Source of the DNA: Pontibacter mangrovi
GTDB lineage: Bacteria > Bacteroidota > Bacteroidia > Cytophagales > Hymenobacteraceae
DNA: 64,000 bases
Assembly: GCF_006385705.1 (NCBI RefSeq)
Contig: NZ_VFRQ01000004.1
Location: 310,001-374,000, forward strand
Direction of reading: 5' to 3'
Below are positions 28,374 to 36,359 of the stretch, in pieces. Each line of letters opens with the position of its first letter. Within the stretch, counting starts at the first letter, position 1. The notes beneath the pieces were generated by a model, which was given only the letters and a program-made list of their open reading frames with translations, was not told where the DNA came from and did no database searches. The translations under genes and the position numbers were made by a program.

Positions 28374-29207
28374 ATGCACCTGAAAAACAAGATCATACTT
28401 TTACTGGCACTTTATGCGCTGCCCGTGATGCCGTTGCTGGCACAGGAGGCGACCTTTACCAACAGCATCGGGATGGAGTTTGTGCTGATAAAGCCAGGAA
28501 AAATGGTGGTTGGCAAATTTCAGCCGACGGTAAGCCCGTACGTGGGGCCTCAGCCTGGTCAGGACAGGGAGTTTCTTCCGCCGGCGGCTTACAAAGAGGC
28601 GAAGGAAATGGCGGCAGCGGCTGCCATGCCCGGCTTTACGGTATCCCTGGACTGCCCTTATTATATAGGCAAGTATGAGGTAACGCAGGAGCAATGGGAG
28701 AAGGTAATGGGAAGCAACCCTTCTTTTTTCAAGGGCGATAAAGTGGCCGGAGACGCCGGGAAGCACCCTGTCGGGAATGTTACCTGGAAAGATGCTCGGA
28801 AGTTTATCAAAAAGCTGAACAAGCTGGACAAGCAATATACTTACCGGCTGCCCACGGAGTTCGAGTGGGAGTATGCCGCGCGCGCAGGAACTGAGGATGA
28901 TATTGCGTGGGGAGAGGCGCGGGCAATGGGGGTGATCAGCGACACAACCACCCGTGCGGTAGGTTCCAAACAGCCGAACGCCTGGGGCCTGCACGATATG
29001 ATCGGTAATGTATGGGAGTGGGTGGACGATTATTACAACGAGCAAATATTTGCCGATCCGGTTCCTCCCCGAAAGGGCACCCAGCACGTGCTGAAAGGCG
29101 CCTCTTTTACCGGCGATGCCAAAAATGCCACCTACATGACGCATGCCGCCGGTCCGGGCAATGGCTTCGACGTCGGTTTTCGGGTGGTCGTGGAGGCCAG
29201 GCCCTAA
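28374..29207 (+). CDS. formylglycine-generating-enzyme-like (SUMF1 domain) secreted protein
   Basis: A signal peptide (ends PLLAQE) is followed by a PF03781 domain: GMEFVLIKPGKMVVG, YYIGKYEVTQEQWEKVMG, YRLPTEFEWEYAARAG, NAWGLHDMIGNVWEWVDDYY, and a C-terminal GFRVVVEA. The typical catalytic cysteines of true sulfatase-activating FGE are not evident and no sulfatase gene is nearby, so this is more likely one of the many Bacteroidota SUMF1-domain proteins with a binding or other oxidative role. Confidence 0.82.
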   Translation: MHLKNKIILLLALYALPVMPLLAQEATFTNSIGMEFVLIKPGKMVVGKFQPTVSPYVGPQPGQDREFLPPAAYKEAKEMAAAAAMPGFTVSLDCPYYIGKYEVTQEQWEKVMGSNPSFFKGDKVAGDAGKHPVGNVTWKDARKFIKKLNKLDKQYTYRLPTEFEWEYAARAGTEDDIAWGEARAMGVISDTTTRAVGSKQPNAWGLHDMIGNVWEWVDDYYNEQIFADPVPPRKGTQHVLKGASFTGDAKNATYMTHAAGPGNGFDVGFRVVVEARP

Positions 29208-29235
29208 TTCTTATCAACCTTTCTAAAAGAGATCT

Positions 29236-29961
29236 ATGCGGCTGATACATACTTTAACGGTCCTTTTATTCATTTTTATTTGCCATGTCGCCTTTATTTG
29301 CCATGCCGCCAATGCGCAGGTACCGGAAGGGTTCAAGCCGATCTTTAACGGAAAGAACCTGAACGGGTGGCACATCTCCCGCACTACCCACCAGGGCACC
29401 ACTCCGGATGTTCGGGTAGAGAAGGGGACGATCGTGCTGCGGCAAAATCCCTATGGGCAGGGGGGCGTGCTGTTGTCTGATAAGAAGTATAAGAATTTTG
29501 ACCTTTACCTGGAGGCCAAGATTGATTCGTTTACGAATGGCGGCATCTTTATCCGGTCCTCCGAAAGCGGTATGGCATACCAAATAGAGCTGGACGATGC
29601 TGCCGGCAGTACCGGCCATCTGTTAGGGGAGCGGATGCAGGTGAGTGTGCCCGCCAAGGCAACAGACCGCCCTAAGGTATGGAAGCCAAACGACTGGAAC
29701 TCGTTCCGGATACGGATGGTAGGCGAGGAGCCGCGCATCACGCTTTGGATAAATGGCGTGAAAATGTGGGAAGTAAAACAGCCCAGGAATGATTTTGTAG
29801 CCGGGGCTACCGAAGGTATGATCGGCTTCCAATCCCACTGGACCGCCTTATACTCCCCTGTAGCCGGCGATTGCTGTGGCTTGAACTTATGGGCCCCGGG
29901 TGCAGAACACCGTTTCCGGAACATTGCCATCAAGGAACTGGGTGAGGATTTGGAAGAATAA
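29236..29961 (+). CDS. DUF1080 (3-keto-disaccharide hydrolase family) secreted protein
   Basis: A signal peptide (to about ANAQ) is followed by the PF06439 domain: FKPIFNGKNLNGWHI, GGVLLSDKKYKNFDLYLEAKID, NGGIFIRSSESGMAYQIELDD, WNSFRIRMVGEEPRITLWINGVKMWE and EGMIGFQSHW. Family members have been linked to hydrolysis of 3-keto-glycosides. Next to a dehydrogenase-like protein and a glucan PUL, a 3-keto-glucoside route is a plausible inference. Confidence 0.85.
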   Translation: MRLIHTLTVLLFIFICHVAFICHAANAQVPEGFKPIFNGKNLNGWHISRTTHQGTTPDVRVEKGTIVLRQNPYGQGGVLLSDKKYKNFDLYLEAKIDSFTNGGIFIRSSESGMAYQIELDDAAGSTGHLLGERMQVSVPAKATDRPKVWKPNDWNSFRIRMVGEEPRITLWINGVKMWEVKQPRNDFVAGATEGMIGFQSHWTALYSPVAGDCCGLNLWAPGAEHRFRNIAIKELGEDLEE

Positions 29962-30033
29962 CGGATTCAGAAGGCAAGTGCCATTAGTATACAGACGGTA
30001 ATTAAACTTAAGTAAAAGTATAAACAGATCGAT

Positions 30034-30828
30034 ATGACAAAGTATAAACTCCCTTTACTGGCGCTGCTGTTGCTGCTGCTGGCAAATATGAAGGTACAGG
30101 CGCAGAAAGGGCTGGAGGCTTACGAGCACAAAGTATACGTGCAGGGCAACGATACGCTGCCTTACCGCATCCTGTACCCGAAGAACTTTAACCCCGACGA
30201 AAAATACCCGCTGGTGTTGGTGCTGCACGGGGCCGGTGAGCGCGGTGATGACAACAAAGCGCAGTTGGCCTACGGACCGGAGCTTTTCTGGGTGAACCAG
30301 GAGAAGTACCCGGCCATCGTTGTGTTCCCGCAGTGCCCGAAAGACAGCTACTGGTCCAACGTCAACATCGTGACGTCGGAGAACGGCAAGCGCACCTTCA
30401 ACTTTCAAAAGGGTGGGAAGCCAACCAAAGCCATGAGCGCGCTGCTGGGCCTGCTGAAGGAGCTGGAGAAAAGCGGCCAGGTAGACAAGGAGCGCATGTA
30501 TGTGGGAGGCCTGTCGATGGGCGGCATGGGCACCTTTGAGCTGCTGTGGCGCAAGCCCAGAACCTTTGCCGCCGCCTTCCCTATCTGCGGGGGCGGCGCA
30601 CCGGAAACAGCCAGGAAGTATGCGAAGAAGATCGGCGGCATCTGGATCTTCCATGGGGAGGAGGACAGCGTGGTGCCGGTGGAGCACTCCAGAATCATGG
30701 CCGGGGCCATAGAGACCGCCGGCGGCGACGTGAAGCTAACCGTTTACCCGGGCGTGGACCACAACAGCTGGGACTATGCCTTCTATGAACTCGAGCTGTT
30801 GCCGTGGCTGTTCTCGCACGAGAAATAA
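30034..30828 (+). CDS. secreted alpha/beta-hydrolase (esterase/phospholipase type)
   Basis: The signal peptide ends near VQAQK. The alpha/beta-hydrolase fold shows an oxyanion block LVLVLHGAGERGDDN, the nucleophile elbow GGLSMGGMG, WIFHGEEDSVVP with the acid region, and the catalytic His in PGVDHNSWDYAF. Its 264 residues match the predicted peptidase/esterase group often found in PULs. Two AAGTATAAA words are near the start, one of them overlapping the first codons. Last gene of the locus. Confidence 0.87.
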   Translation: MTKYKLPLLALLLLLLANMKVQAQKGLEAYEHKVYVQGNDTLPYRILYPKNFNPDEKYPLVLVLHGAGERGDDNKAQLAYGPELFWVNQEKYPAIVVFPQCPKDSYWSNVNIVTSENGKRTFNFQKGGKPTKAMSALLGLLKELEKSGQVDKERMYVGGLSMGGMGTFELLWRKPRTFAAAFPICGGGAPETARKYAKKIGGIWIFHGEEDSVVPVEHSRIMAGAIETAGGDVKLTVYPGVDHNSWDYAFYELELLPWLFSHEK

Positions 30829-30890
30829 AGTATGGTATTATTTGGAGGCAGAGGCTTGATAGTCATAGTCTTAGCTACGGAGCAAGGACC

Positions 30891-31096
30891 AAGTCTCCCT
30901 TCGAAGGGGGCAGGGGAATGATAATCGTCCACGCGTATACCCCCCTTTTCTGCAAGGTCGTTTCATTCCAATAAATCTGGTTAAAATGATTTGTCATTCT
31001 GTTAAGAAACTTGATGGATGGGAGGTTAAGCTTTTGCTACTTGCTACCAAGATCCTTTCAGGATGACAGGAAAAAAGAGAATGAAACGACCCTGCA
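30891..31096. repeat. dispersed palindrome followed by MITE-like element
   Basis: At 30891-30920 the element CTCCCTTCGAAGGGGGCAGGGG occurs in two overlapping parts (arms around TTCGAA); its inverted counterpart is at 36691-36719. At 30951-31096 an 18-bp terminal inverted repeat (TGCAAGGTCGTTTCATTC, 17 of 18 matching) encloses about 110 bp without a gene. This fills the gap between the convergent esterase and histidine kinase genes. Confidence 0.55.
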
Positions 31097-31137
31097 CCGA
31101 GCGTAGCTCTATAGGGGTGGGTTTGGCTGAAGTCGAA

Positions 31138-32379
31138 TTAAGCAAAGCGAACTTCGAAATGATGCTCCTCGCCGCTGTAGCGATACCGAAGCTGCCACCC
31201 ATGAGCCTCGCAGATGCCTTTGGCAATGGCTAGGCCCAAACCGGTAGACTGCCCGCTGTTAGCCCGGCCCTTCTTAAAACGCGCATACAGCTGGTCTTCC
31301 GTCAGGGTTAGGGGTGCCCCGGAATTTGCCACCTCCAGCCGCTCCGGCGACAGCCGAATACTTACTTTACCGTTTTCCGGCGTATAGCGCAAGGCGTTGG
31401 CCAGCAGGTTAGAGAGCAGGATGTCTATCAGGTAACGGTTGGCTTGCAGGGCTGTGGCAGAAATTTCGGTCTGCAGCGCGATGTGCTTCATCTCAAACAA
31501 GTCCTCCATCTGGTCCAGTTGCGCCTGCAGGAGTGGGCGAAGGTCAAGCTGTTCTTTTTCTTCGAAAGCACGGTTTTCCAGTTTGGTAAGGAGCAGCAGG
31601 TTTTTGTTGATGCGTGAGAGGCGGCTAACGCTGTCGCGGGCCAGGGCCAGGTGGTGCATCATTTCCCCGGAGATGGGGTACTGGCTCAGCCTGTCCAGCT
31701 TGGCCTGGATAATGGCCAGCGGGGTCTGAATCTCATGCGAGGCATTTTCGGTAAACTCGCGCAGGGCCAGGTACTCCTGCCTGCTCCGCTGCGTCTGTTC
31801 CTGCAGGGCCAGCTGCATTTCCCGGAACTCCTGCACATTCGACGGCTGCAGCTGCAAGGGGCTGCCGGAGCTGACGGAGTGGCTGCGGTATACTTTCAGG
31901 TTCTGGAAAAAAGGCTGCCAGATGCTGCGGGCCGCAAAGTAGTTCACCAGCAGGCCCGTACAACCCAGCAGCAGCGCCATCACCAGAAAAACGGCAAAGA
32001 TAGTGAGGTAATAATCCGCCCAGCCCACATGGGCGTCCATCACCATAATGCTGTAGGTCTTCCCGTTTATACTTTTAACAGAGCGTAGGTAGCGATAATC
32101 CTCATGCTCCAGCTGCAACCGGTCGAACACAACGGAGTCGCCATACATTGTAGAGGGGCGGGCGGTGGAATTTAGTTGCCGCACGTCCGTCAGCGGGAAG
32201 CTGGGCATCTGGCCCTGCGCAATCTGGGCGGAAATGAGCTCCTCTTGTAAGGCAAGCTCCTCGTCTATCTCAAGCTGCGCCTGCCGCTGAAGTATAAAGT
32301 ATAAAAGCGTGCTGCACACGGCCAGCACCACCGCAGAAGAAACCAGGTAAGCCTTGTTTATCTTTTGCAGCAGCCTCAT
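31138..32379 (-). CDS. sensor histidine kinase
   Basis: An inner-membrane kinase with two transmembrane helices (about residues 8-28 and 135-160), a periplasmic loop between them, a dimerisation domain with the phospho-acceptor His in NASHEIQTPLAIIQAKLD, and an ATPase domain with the N box (LSNLLANALRYTP) and GLGLAIAKGICEAHGW. The ATG at 32379 overlaps the response-regulator stop by 4 bp (ATGA); a longer frame from 32391 is less likely. The sensed signal is unknown. Confidence 0.93.
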   Translation of the reverse strand: MRLLQKINKAYLVSSAVVLAVCSTLLYFILQRQAQLEIDEELALQEELISAQIAQGQMPSFPLTDVRQLNSTARPSTMYGDSVVFDRLQLEHEDYRYLRSVKSINGKTYSIMVMDAHVGWADYYLTIFAVFLVMALLLGCTGLLVNYFAARSIWQPFFQNLKVYRSHSVSSGSPLQLQPSNVQEFREMQLALQEQTQRSRQEYLALREFTENASHEIQTPLAIIQAKLDRLSQYPISGEMMHHLALARDSVSRLSRINKNLLLLTKLENRAFEEKEQLDLRPLLQAQLDQMEDLFEMKHIALQTEISATALQANRYLIDILLSNLLANALRYTPENGKVSIRLSPERLEVANSGAPLTLTEDQLYARFKKGRANSGQSTGLGLAIAKGICEAHGWQLRYRYSGEEHHFEVRFA

Positions 32380-33053
32380 GCCGACTCCCATTTGTAGCCC
32401 ATGCCATACATGGTTTTGATATGGTCGTTGCCGGTGCTGGCGCGTAGCTTCTTGCGCAGGTTACGGATGTGCAGGTAGATAAAATTGAAATTGTCGGCCA
32501 TGTCGTAGCTGTTGCCCCACAGGTGCTCGGCAATGGCCTGCTGGCTTACCACACGGTTCTGGTTCAGGATGAGGTAGAGCAGCAGCTCATACTCTTTGCG
32601 GGTAAGCGTCAGCGCTTCGTCTCTTACGTGCACCGTTTTGGCGGCCGTGTCAATCAGCACTTCTCCGGCTTTTATCTCGGGTGTTCCGCTTAGGCTCTTC
32701 CTCCGGATCAGGGCGTTAATGCGGGCATTCAGTTCCTCCAGGTGAAAAGGTTTGGTAATGTAGTCATCGGCGCCCAGGTTCAGGCCCTCCAGCTTATCAG
32801 GCAGCGAGTCTTTGGCAGACAGGATGAGAACGCCAGCATCCGGGCGGTGTTTCTTCAGGTGGCGCAGCAGCTGCAGGCCATCGCCGTCAGGCAGGGAAAT
32901 ATCCAGCACAATGGTGTCGTACTCATAGAGCAGCATCTTGTCCTCGGCTTCGGCATAATTTCCAGCTAACTCACACAGGTATCCCCGCTCCGTCAGGTAG
33001 CTGGCCGTTTCTTCCCGTAGCGCCTGCTCGTCCTCTACAATCAGTAGCTTCAT
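32376..33053 (-). CDS. OmpR/PhoB-family response regulator
   Basis: A 225-residue regulator. The receiver domain has the acidic pair EDE near residue 7-9, phospho-acceptor Asp51 in TIVLDISLPDGDG, and conserved LSAKD and KPF (Lys) motifs. The C-terminal winged helix includes LTRKEYELLLYLILNQNRVVS and VYLHIRNLRKKL-like residues (FIYLHIRNLRKKL). First gene of a two-gene unit with the kinase. Confidence 0.95.
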   Translation of the reverse strand: MKLLIVEDEQALREETASYLTERGYLCELAGNYAEAEDKMLLYEYDTIVLDISLPDGDGLQLLRHLKKHRPDAGVLILSAKDSLPDKLEGLNLGADDYITKPFHLEELNARINALIRRKSLSGTPEIKAGEVLIDTAAKTVHVRDEALTLTRKEYELLLYLILNQNRVVSQQAIAEHLWGNSYDMADNFNFIYLHIRNLRKKLRASTGNDHIKTMYGMGYKWESA

Positions 33054-33285
33054 ACTGGTTATCTGCGGTATTGTAGTACATTTTTACTTAGCTGTAAGTA
33101 TACTATAAATTGCCTCAATAATGGTTCTAAATAAACATTCGCAGGCTTTTCTATAGATTTTCTACAGAATTATTTGCGCTATTAGCACTACAAATTATGC
33201 TCTTTTAAAAAGAAGATGTGAAAACTGCACGCTTTTTGAATGTATGGATAGTAGCATTTGCTGCAGAACCTAAATTAGAGAGAAG

Positions 33286-33756
33286 ATGATGATAAAGAGA
33301 GCCTTTTTTGCCTTGTTTTTTGGACTGACCCTGACCCTTAGCAACGCTTTTGCCGGCACCCCGGTGTCGCCGAAAGGATGGAACATAACCTATGCCGAAG
33401 CCGCCGCCGAGGCTAAAGCCGAGCACAAGCCTATTATGATGGTATTTGCCGGCTCAGACTGGTGCAAGCCCTGCATCATGCTGCGCAAGGAAGTATGGGA
33501 GTCGGAGGCGTTTAAAGAGTATGCAGCCGATAACCTGGTGCTGCTGGAGCTGGATTTCCCGAGAATGAAAAAGAACCAGCTGCCTGCCGACCAGACAAAG
33601 CGCAACGAGGAACTGGCTGCCAAGTATAACCCGGAGGGTATTTTCCCGCTGGTGGTGCTTACCGACGAGAACGGTAACGTAATCGCCAAGACGGGCTATA
33701 AAGCCGGCGGCCCTGAAAAATACATTGAGCACCTGAAACAGCTCCAGAAGAACTAA
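33286..33756 (+). CDS. periplasmic thioredoxin-family protein
   Basis: The signal peptide ends near NAFAG. The thioredoxin fold carries the active site WCKPC in FAGSDWCKPCIMLRKEVW, and YNPEGIFPLVVLTDENGNVI contains the conserved region before the cis-Pro. It starts the group with apbE, DUF4266 and DUF3570 genes, although a strong terminator lies directly after it. A role in keeping cysteines of the neighbouring Cys-rich lipoprotein reduced is an inference. Confidence 0.9.
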   Translation: MMIKRAFFALFFGLTLTLSNAFAGTPVSPKGWNITYAEAAAEAKAEHKPIMMVFAGSDWCKPCIMLRKEVWESEAFKEYAADNLVLLELDFPRMKKNQLPADQTKRNEELAAKYNPEGIFPLVVLTDENGNVIAKTGYKAGGPEKYIEHLKQLQKN

Positions 33757-33762
33757 TTTTAA

Positions 33763-33795
33763 GATGCCCACTTTAACAAAAGTGGGCATCTTTTT
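33763..33795 (+). terminator. rho-independent terminator after the thioredoxin gene
   Basis: A perfect 12-bp stem, GATGCCCACTTT / AAAGTGGGCATC with loop AACA, is followed by TTTTT. An ATG inside its left arm opens a longer frame for apbE, but that extension is translated terminator and is not believed. Confidence 0.9.
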
Positions 33796-33808
33796 CGTAT
33801 ATGCTTTT

Positions 33809-34876
33809 ATGCTTAAACGCCTTTTTATACTTTGGATGATCTGCTGTGCGGGCCTGATGCAGGTGCAGGCGCAGCGCCTGCCTACCAAAGAGCCTGAGGC
33901 TCAGAAGAAAGTGCTGAAACTGATGGGCACCCGCTTTGAGCTGGTTGCCGTCAGCCATGATCCGCAGAAAGCCTGGGAAGCCATAGACGCCGGCATAAAA
34001 GAGATCCAACGCATCGAGGCGCTTATTTCAGAGTGGCAAACTACCTCCCAAACCAGCGAGATAAACCGCAATGCCGGCATCAAACCCGTAGTGGTAGACG
34101 AGGAGCTCTATGACCTGATCAGCCGCAGCAACCGAATCTCCCAGATGACGGGCGGCGCATTTGATATTTCGTTTGCCTCTATCTACAACGTCTGGAAGTA
34201 TGACGGCAGCATGAAAACTGTTCCCTCGCCCGAGGAAGTGGCCGCCTCTGTCTCCAAAATCAATTATAAAAACATCATCCTGAACCCTAAAGACCACAGC
34301 GTGTACCTGAAAGAACCGGGCATGAAGATTGGCTTCGGGGCTATTGGCAAAGGCTATGCCGCCAACCGCGCCCGCGATGTAATGCGCGAGATGGGAATAG
34401 CCGGGGGGGTGGTAAACGCTGCCGGCGACATGGTGACCTGGGGCAAGCAGGCCAATGGCGAGCCGTGGTACGTGGGCATTGCCGACCCGGCTGAGAAAGA
34501 CAAGGTATTCTCGTGGCTCACTGCCGATAACACTGCCGTTGTTACCTCCGGCAATTACGAAAAGTATGTGGACCTGGGTGGCAAGCGCTACTCGCACATC
34601 ATTGACCCCAGAACAGGCTATCCTGCCGAAGGCTTGAAAAGCGTGACGGTGGTGTGCCCAAACGGGGAACTGGCCGATGCGCTGGCTACTGCCGTGTCGG
34701 TGCTGGGGCCGGAGGAGGGGCTGTACCTGATAAACCAGCTAAAAGGCGTGGAATGCCTTCTGGTGACCGATGACGATAAGATCGTGACCTCCGAGAAACT
34801 AAACCTGCATTTTTACCAAAATAAAAAGAAACCTGCCGATGCCACTGCCGCAAGTGGTAAAGAGCAGATGAAATAA
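33809..34876 (+). CDS. apbE: FAD:protein FMN transferase
   Basis: ApbE transfers FMN from FAD to Ser/Thr of exported proteins. The mature domain shows LMGTRFELVAVS, EALISEWQTTSQTSEINRNAG, GAFDISFASIYNVW, GFGAIGKGYAANRARDVMREMG, VNAAGDMVTWG and HIIDPRTGYPA, all ApbE blocks. A signal peptide begins at the ATG at 33809 (LKRLFILWMICCAGL); the upstream frame to 33764 lies inside a terminator. The gene is 2 bp from the DUF4266 gene, so they are coupled. Confidence 0.93.
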   Translation: MLKRLFILWMICCAGLMQVQAQRLPTKEPEAQKKVLKLMGTRFELVAVSHDPQKAWEAIDAGIKEIQRIEALISEWQTTSQTSEINRNAGIKPVVVDEELYDLISRSNRISQMTGGAFDISFASIYNVWKYDGSMKTVPSPEEVAASVSKINYKNIILNPKDHSVYLKEPGMKIGFGAIGKGYAANRARDVMREMGIAGGVVNAAGDMVTWGKQANGEPWYVGIADPAEKDKVFSWLTADNTAVVTSGNYEKYVDLGGKRYSHIIDPRTGYPAEGLKSVTVVCPNGELADALATAVSVLGPEEGLYLINQLKGVECLLVTDDDKIVTSEKLNLHFYQNKKKPADATAASGKEQMK

Positions 34877-34878
34877 CT

Positions 34879-35097
34879 ATGAAAAAGCGAAAAATGGTAC
34901 TGATGGTATTCCCGCTGCTGGCTATGCTTAGCAGCTGCGAAGCCGTGAAGCCTTACCAGAAAACTTACCTGAATGAGGAGGAGATGAAGCTGAGCGCCAG
35001 AAAACTGGAGAGCTTTGAAACGAATTTCGAGTCGTACCGGGAAGGTGCCTCCGGAGCAAACGGCGGTAAAGTGGGAGGAGGTTGCGGATGCAATTAA
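34879..35097 (+). CDS. DUF4266 small Cys-rich lipoprotein
   Basis: A 72-residue lipoprotein with lipobox LSSC (Cys20). The mature part has YQKTYLNEEEMKL and ends in a Gly-rich tail GGGCGCN with two cysteines, the DUF4266 hallmark. EGASGAN just before the tail resembles the ApbE acceptor pattern DxxSGAT but lacks the Asp and Thr. It overlaps the DUF3570 gene by 10 bp and directly follows apbE, so it may be the flavinylated or redox partner (inference). Confidence 0.88.
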   Translation: MKKRKMVLMVFPLLAMLSSCEAVKPYQKTYLNEEEMKLSARKLESFETNFESYREGASGANGGKVGGGCGCN

Positions 35098-36302
35098 GAT
35101 ACAAGACTACAGCCCTTGCGGCAGCCTTTGCGATGGTTGCCAGTGGCGCCTTTGCCCAAAACACTGCTGCTGAGGCCTCCAAGCGTGTACAGGAGCTGCC
35201 TCCCGCCGATGTGAATATCCTGGCCAGCTACTACAGCCAGGACGGCAACCATTCGCCTGTGACGGGCGGCATCGGCACCGAGGAGCTGACGGACGTAACG
35301 CCCACCGTGATCGTAAACGTGCCGCTCGACACCGTTACGAACCTGCTGGTAAACTTCGGGATGGACTTTTACTCATCGGCCTCTACCGACAAGATTGACT
35401 ATAACGTGTCTTCGGCCTCCAGCTCGGATATGCGTACGCACATTAATGTGGGCCTGAGCCGGCGCAACAGCCTGAGCCGGGTTACCAAGAGCGTTACGGT
35501 GGGCGGCTCTAACGAGTATGACTATAACTCGTTCTCGCTGGCGGGCAGCTGGGCCCAGGAGTCGCAGGACGGGAACCGGGAGGTGAGCTTTGCAGGGCAG
35601 ATTTTTATAGATAAATGGAAGATCATTTACCCGATAGAGCTTCGCGGCCGCGGCGACCTGGTGGACACCGACAAGCGCCAGTCTTTCAATTTTACTGCTA
35701 CTGTGTCGCAGGTGATTACCAAGAGGTTCCAGGCCTCGCTTACGGCTGACGTGGTATACCAAACAGGGCTGCTATCCACACCGTTCCATAGGGTATATGT
35801 GCAGGAGCAGGAGGAGGCACTGGTAGAGCAGCTGCCCGACAGCCGCCTGAAGTTTCCGATTGGTCTGCGCGCCAACTACTATATCAGCGATCTGCTGACG
35901 GCGCGCATGTTCTACCGCTTTTACACCGACGACTGGGGCATAACAGGCAACACGATAGAGCTGGAGACGCCGTTTAAAATGGGACCGTTCTTCTCTATCT
36001 ATCCGTTCTACCGCTTCCACACCCAAACCGCCGCCGACTACTTTGCACCCTACAAGGAACACTCGCTCAGCGAGGAATTTTATACTTCTGATTACGACCT
36101 GTCAGAGCTGAGCAGCCATAAGGTAGGCCTGGGTGTGCGCTACTCCCCGCTGTTTGGCGTGGCCAAGTTCGGCTTGCCTTTCACCAGCAACGACACCAAG
36201 CTCAAAAGTATAGAACTACGTGCCTCCCAGTACTGGCGCAGCGACGGCCTCAAGGCCTTCCTGATCAGCACGGACCTGGGTTTTACCATTCCATCAGAGT
36301 AA
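35088..36302 (+). CDS. DUF3570 outer-membrane beta-barrel protein
   Basis: A signal peptide (cleavage near GAFAQN) is followed by alternating strands typical of an outer-membrane barrel, with the family blocks SYYSQDGNHSPVTGG, DVTPTVIVNVPLDT and GMDFYSSASTDKID. The start ATG at 35088 lies inside the end of the DUF4266 gene; a TTG at 35082 is an alternative. With ApbE and DUF4266 it forms an envelope redox gene set. The function of the family is not established. Confidence 0.88.
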   Translation: MQLRYKTTALAAAFAMVASGAFAQNTAAEASKRVQELPPADVNILASYYSQDGNHSPVTGGIGTEELTDVTPTVIVNVPLDTVTNLLVNFGMDFYSSASTDKIDYNVSSASSSDMRTHINVGLSRRNSLSRVTKSVTVGGSNEYDYNSFSLAGSWAQESQDGNREVSFAGQIFIDKWKIIYPIELRGRGDLVDTDKRQSFNFTATVSQVITKRFQASLTADVVYQTGLLSTPFHRVYVQEQEEALVEQLPDSRLKFPIGLRANYYISDLLTARMFYRFYTDDWGITGNTIELETPFKMGPFFSIYPFYRFHTQTAADYFAPYKEHSLSEEFYTSDYDLSELSSHKVGLGVRYSPLFGVAKFGLPFTSNDTKLKSIELRASQYWRSDGLKAFLISTDLGFTIPSE

Positions 36303-36316
36303 AAGTATAGTATAGA

Positions 36317-36355
36317 AAGAGAGAGGCCACTGCAACAGTGGCCTCTCTCTTTTTA
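36317..36355 (+). terminator. rho-independent terminator of the apbE operon
   Basis: A perfect 17-bp stem, AAAGAGAGAGGCCACTG with its complement, around loop CAA, is followed by a T run. It lies 14 bp after the DUF3570 stop. Confidence 0.93.
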
Positions 36356-36359
36356 TCCG

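Noticed and set aside
28374..29207. True sulfatase-activating enzyme
   Set aside because: Only the SUMF1 fold is supported; no sulfatase is in the window and the catalytic cysteines are not evident.
33764..33808. Longer N-terminus for ApbE beginning at 33764
   Set aside because: This part is the translated right and left arm of a strong terminator; a normal signal peptide starts at 33809.
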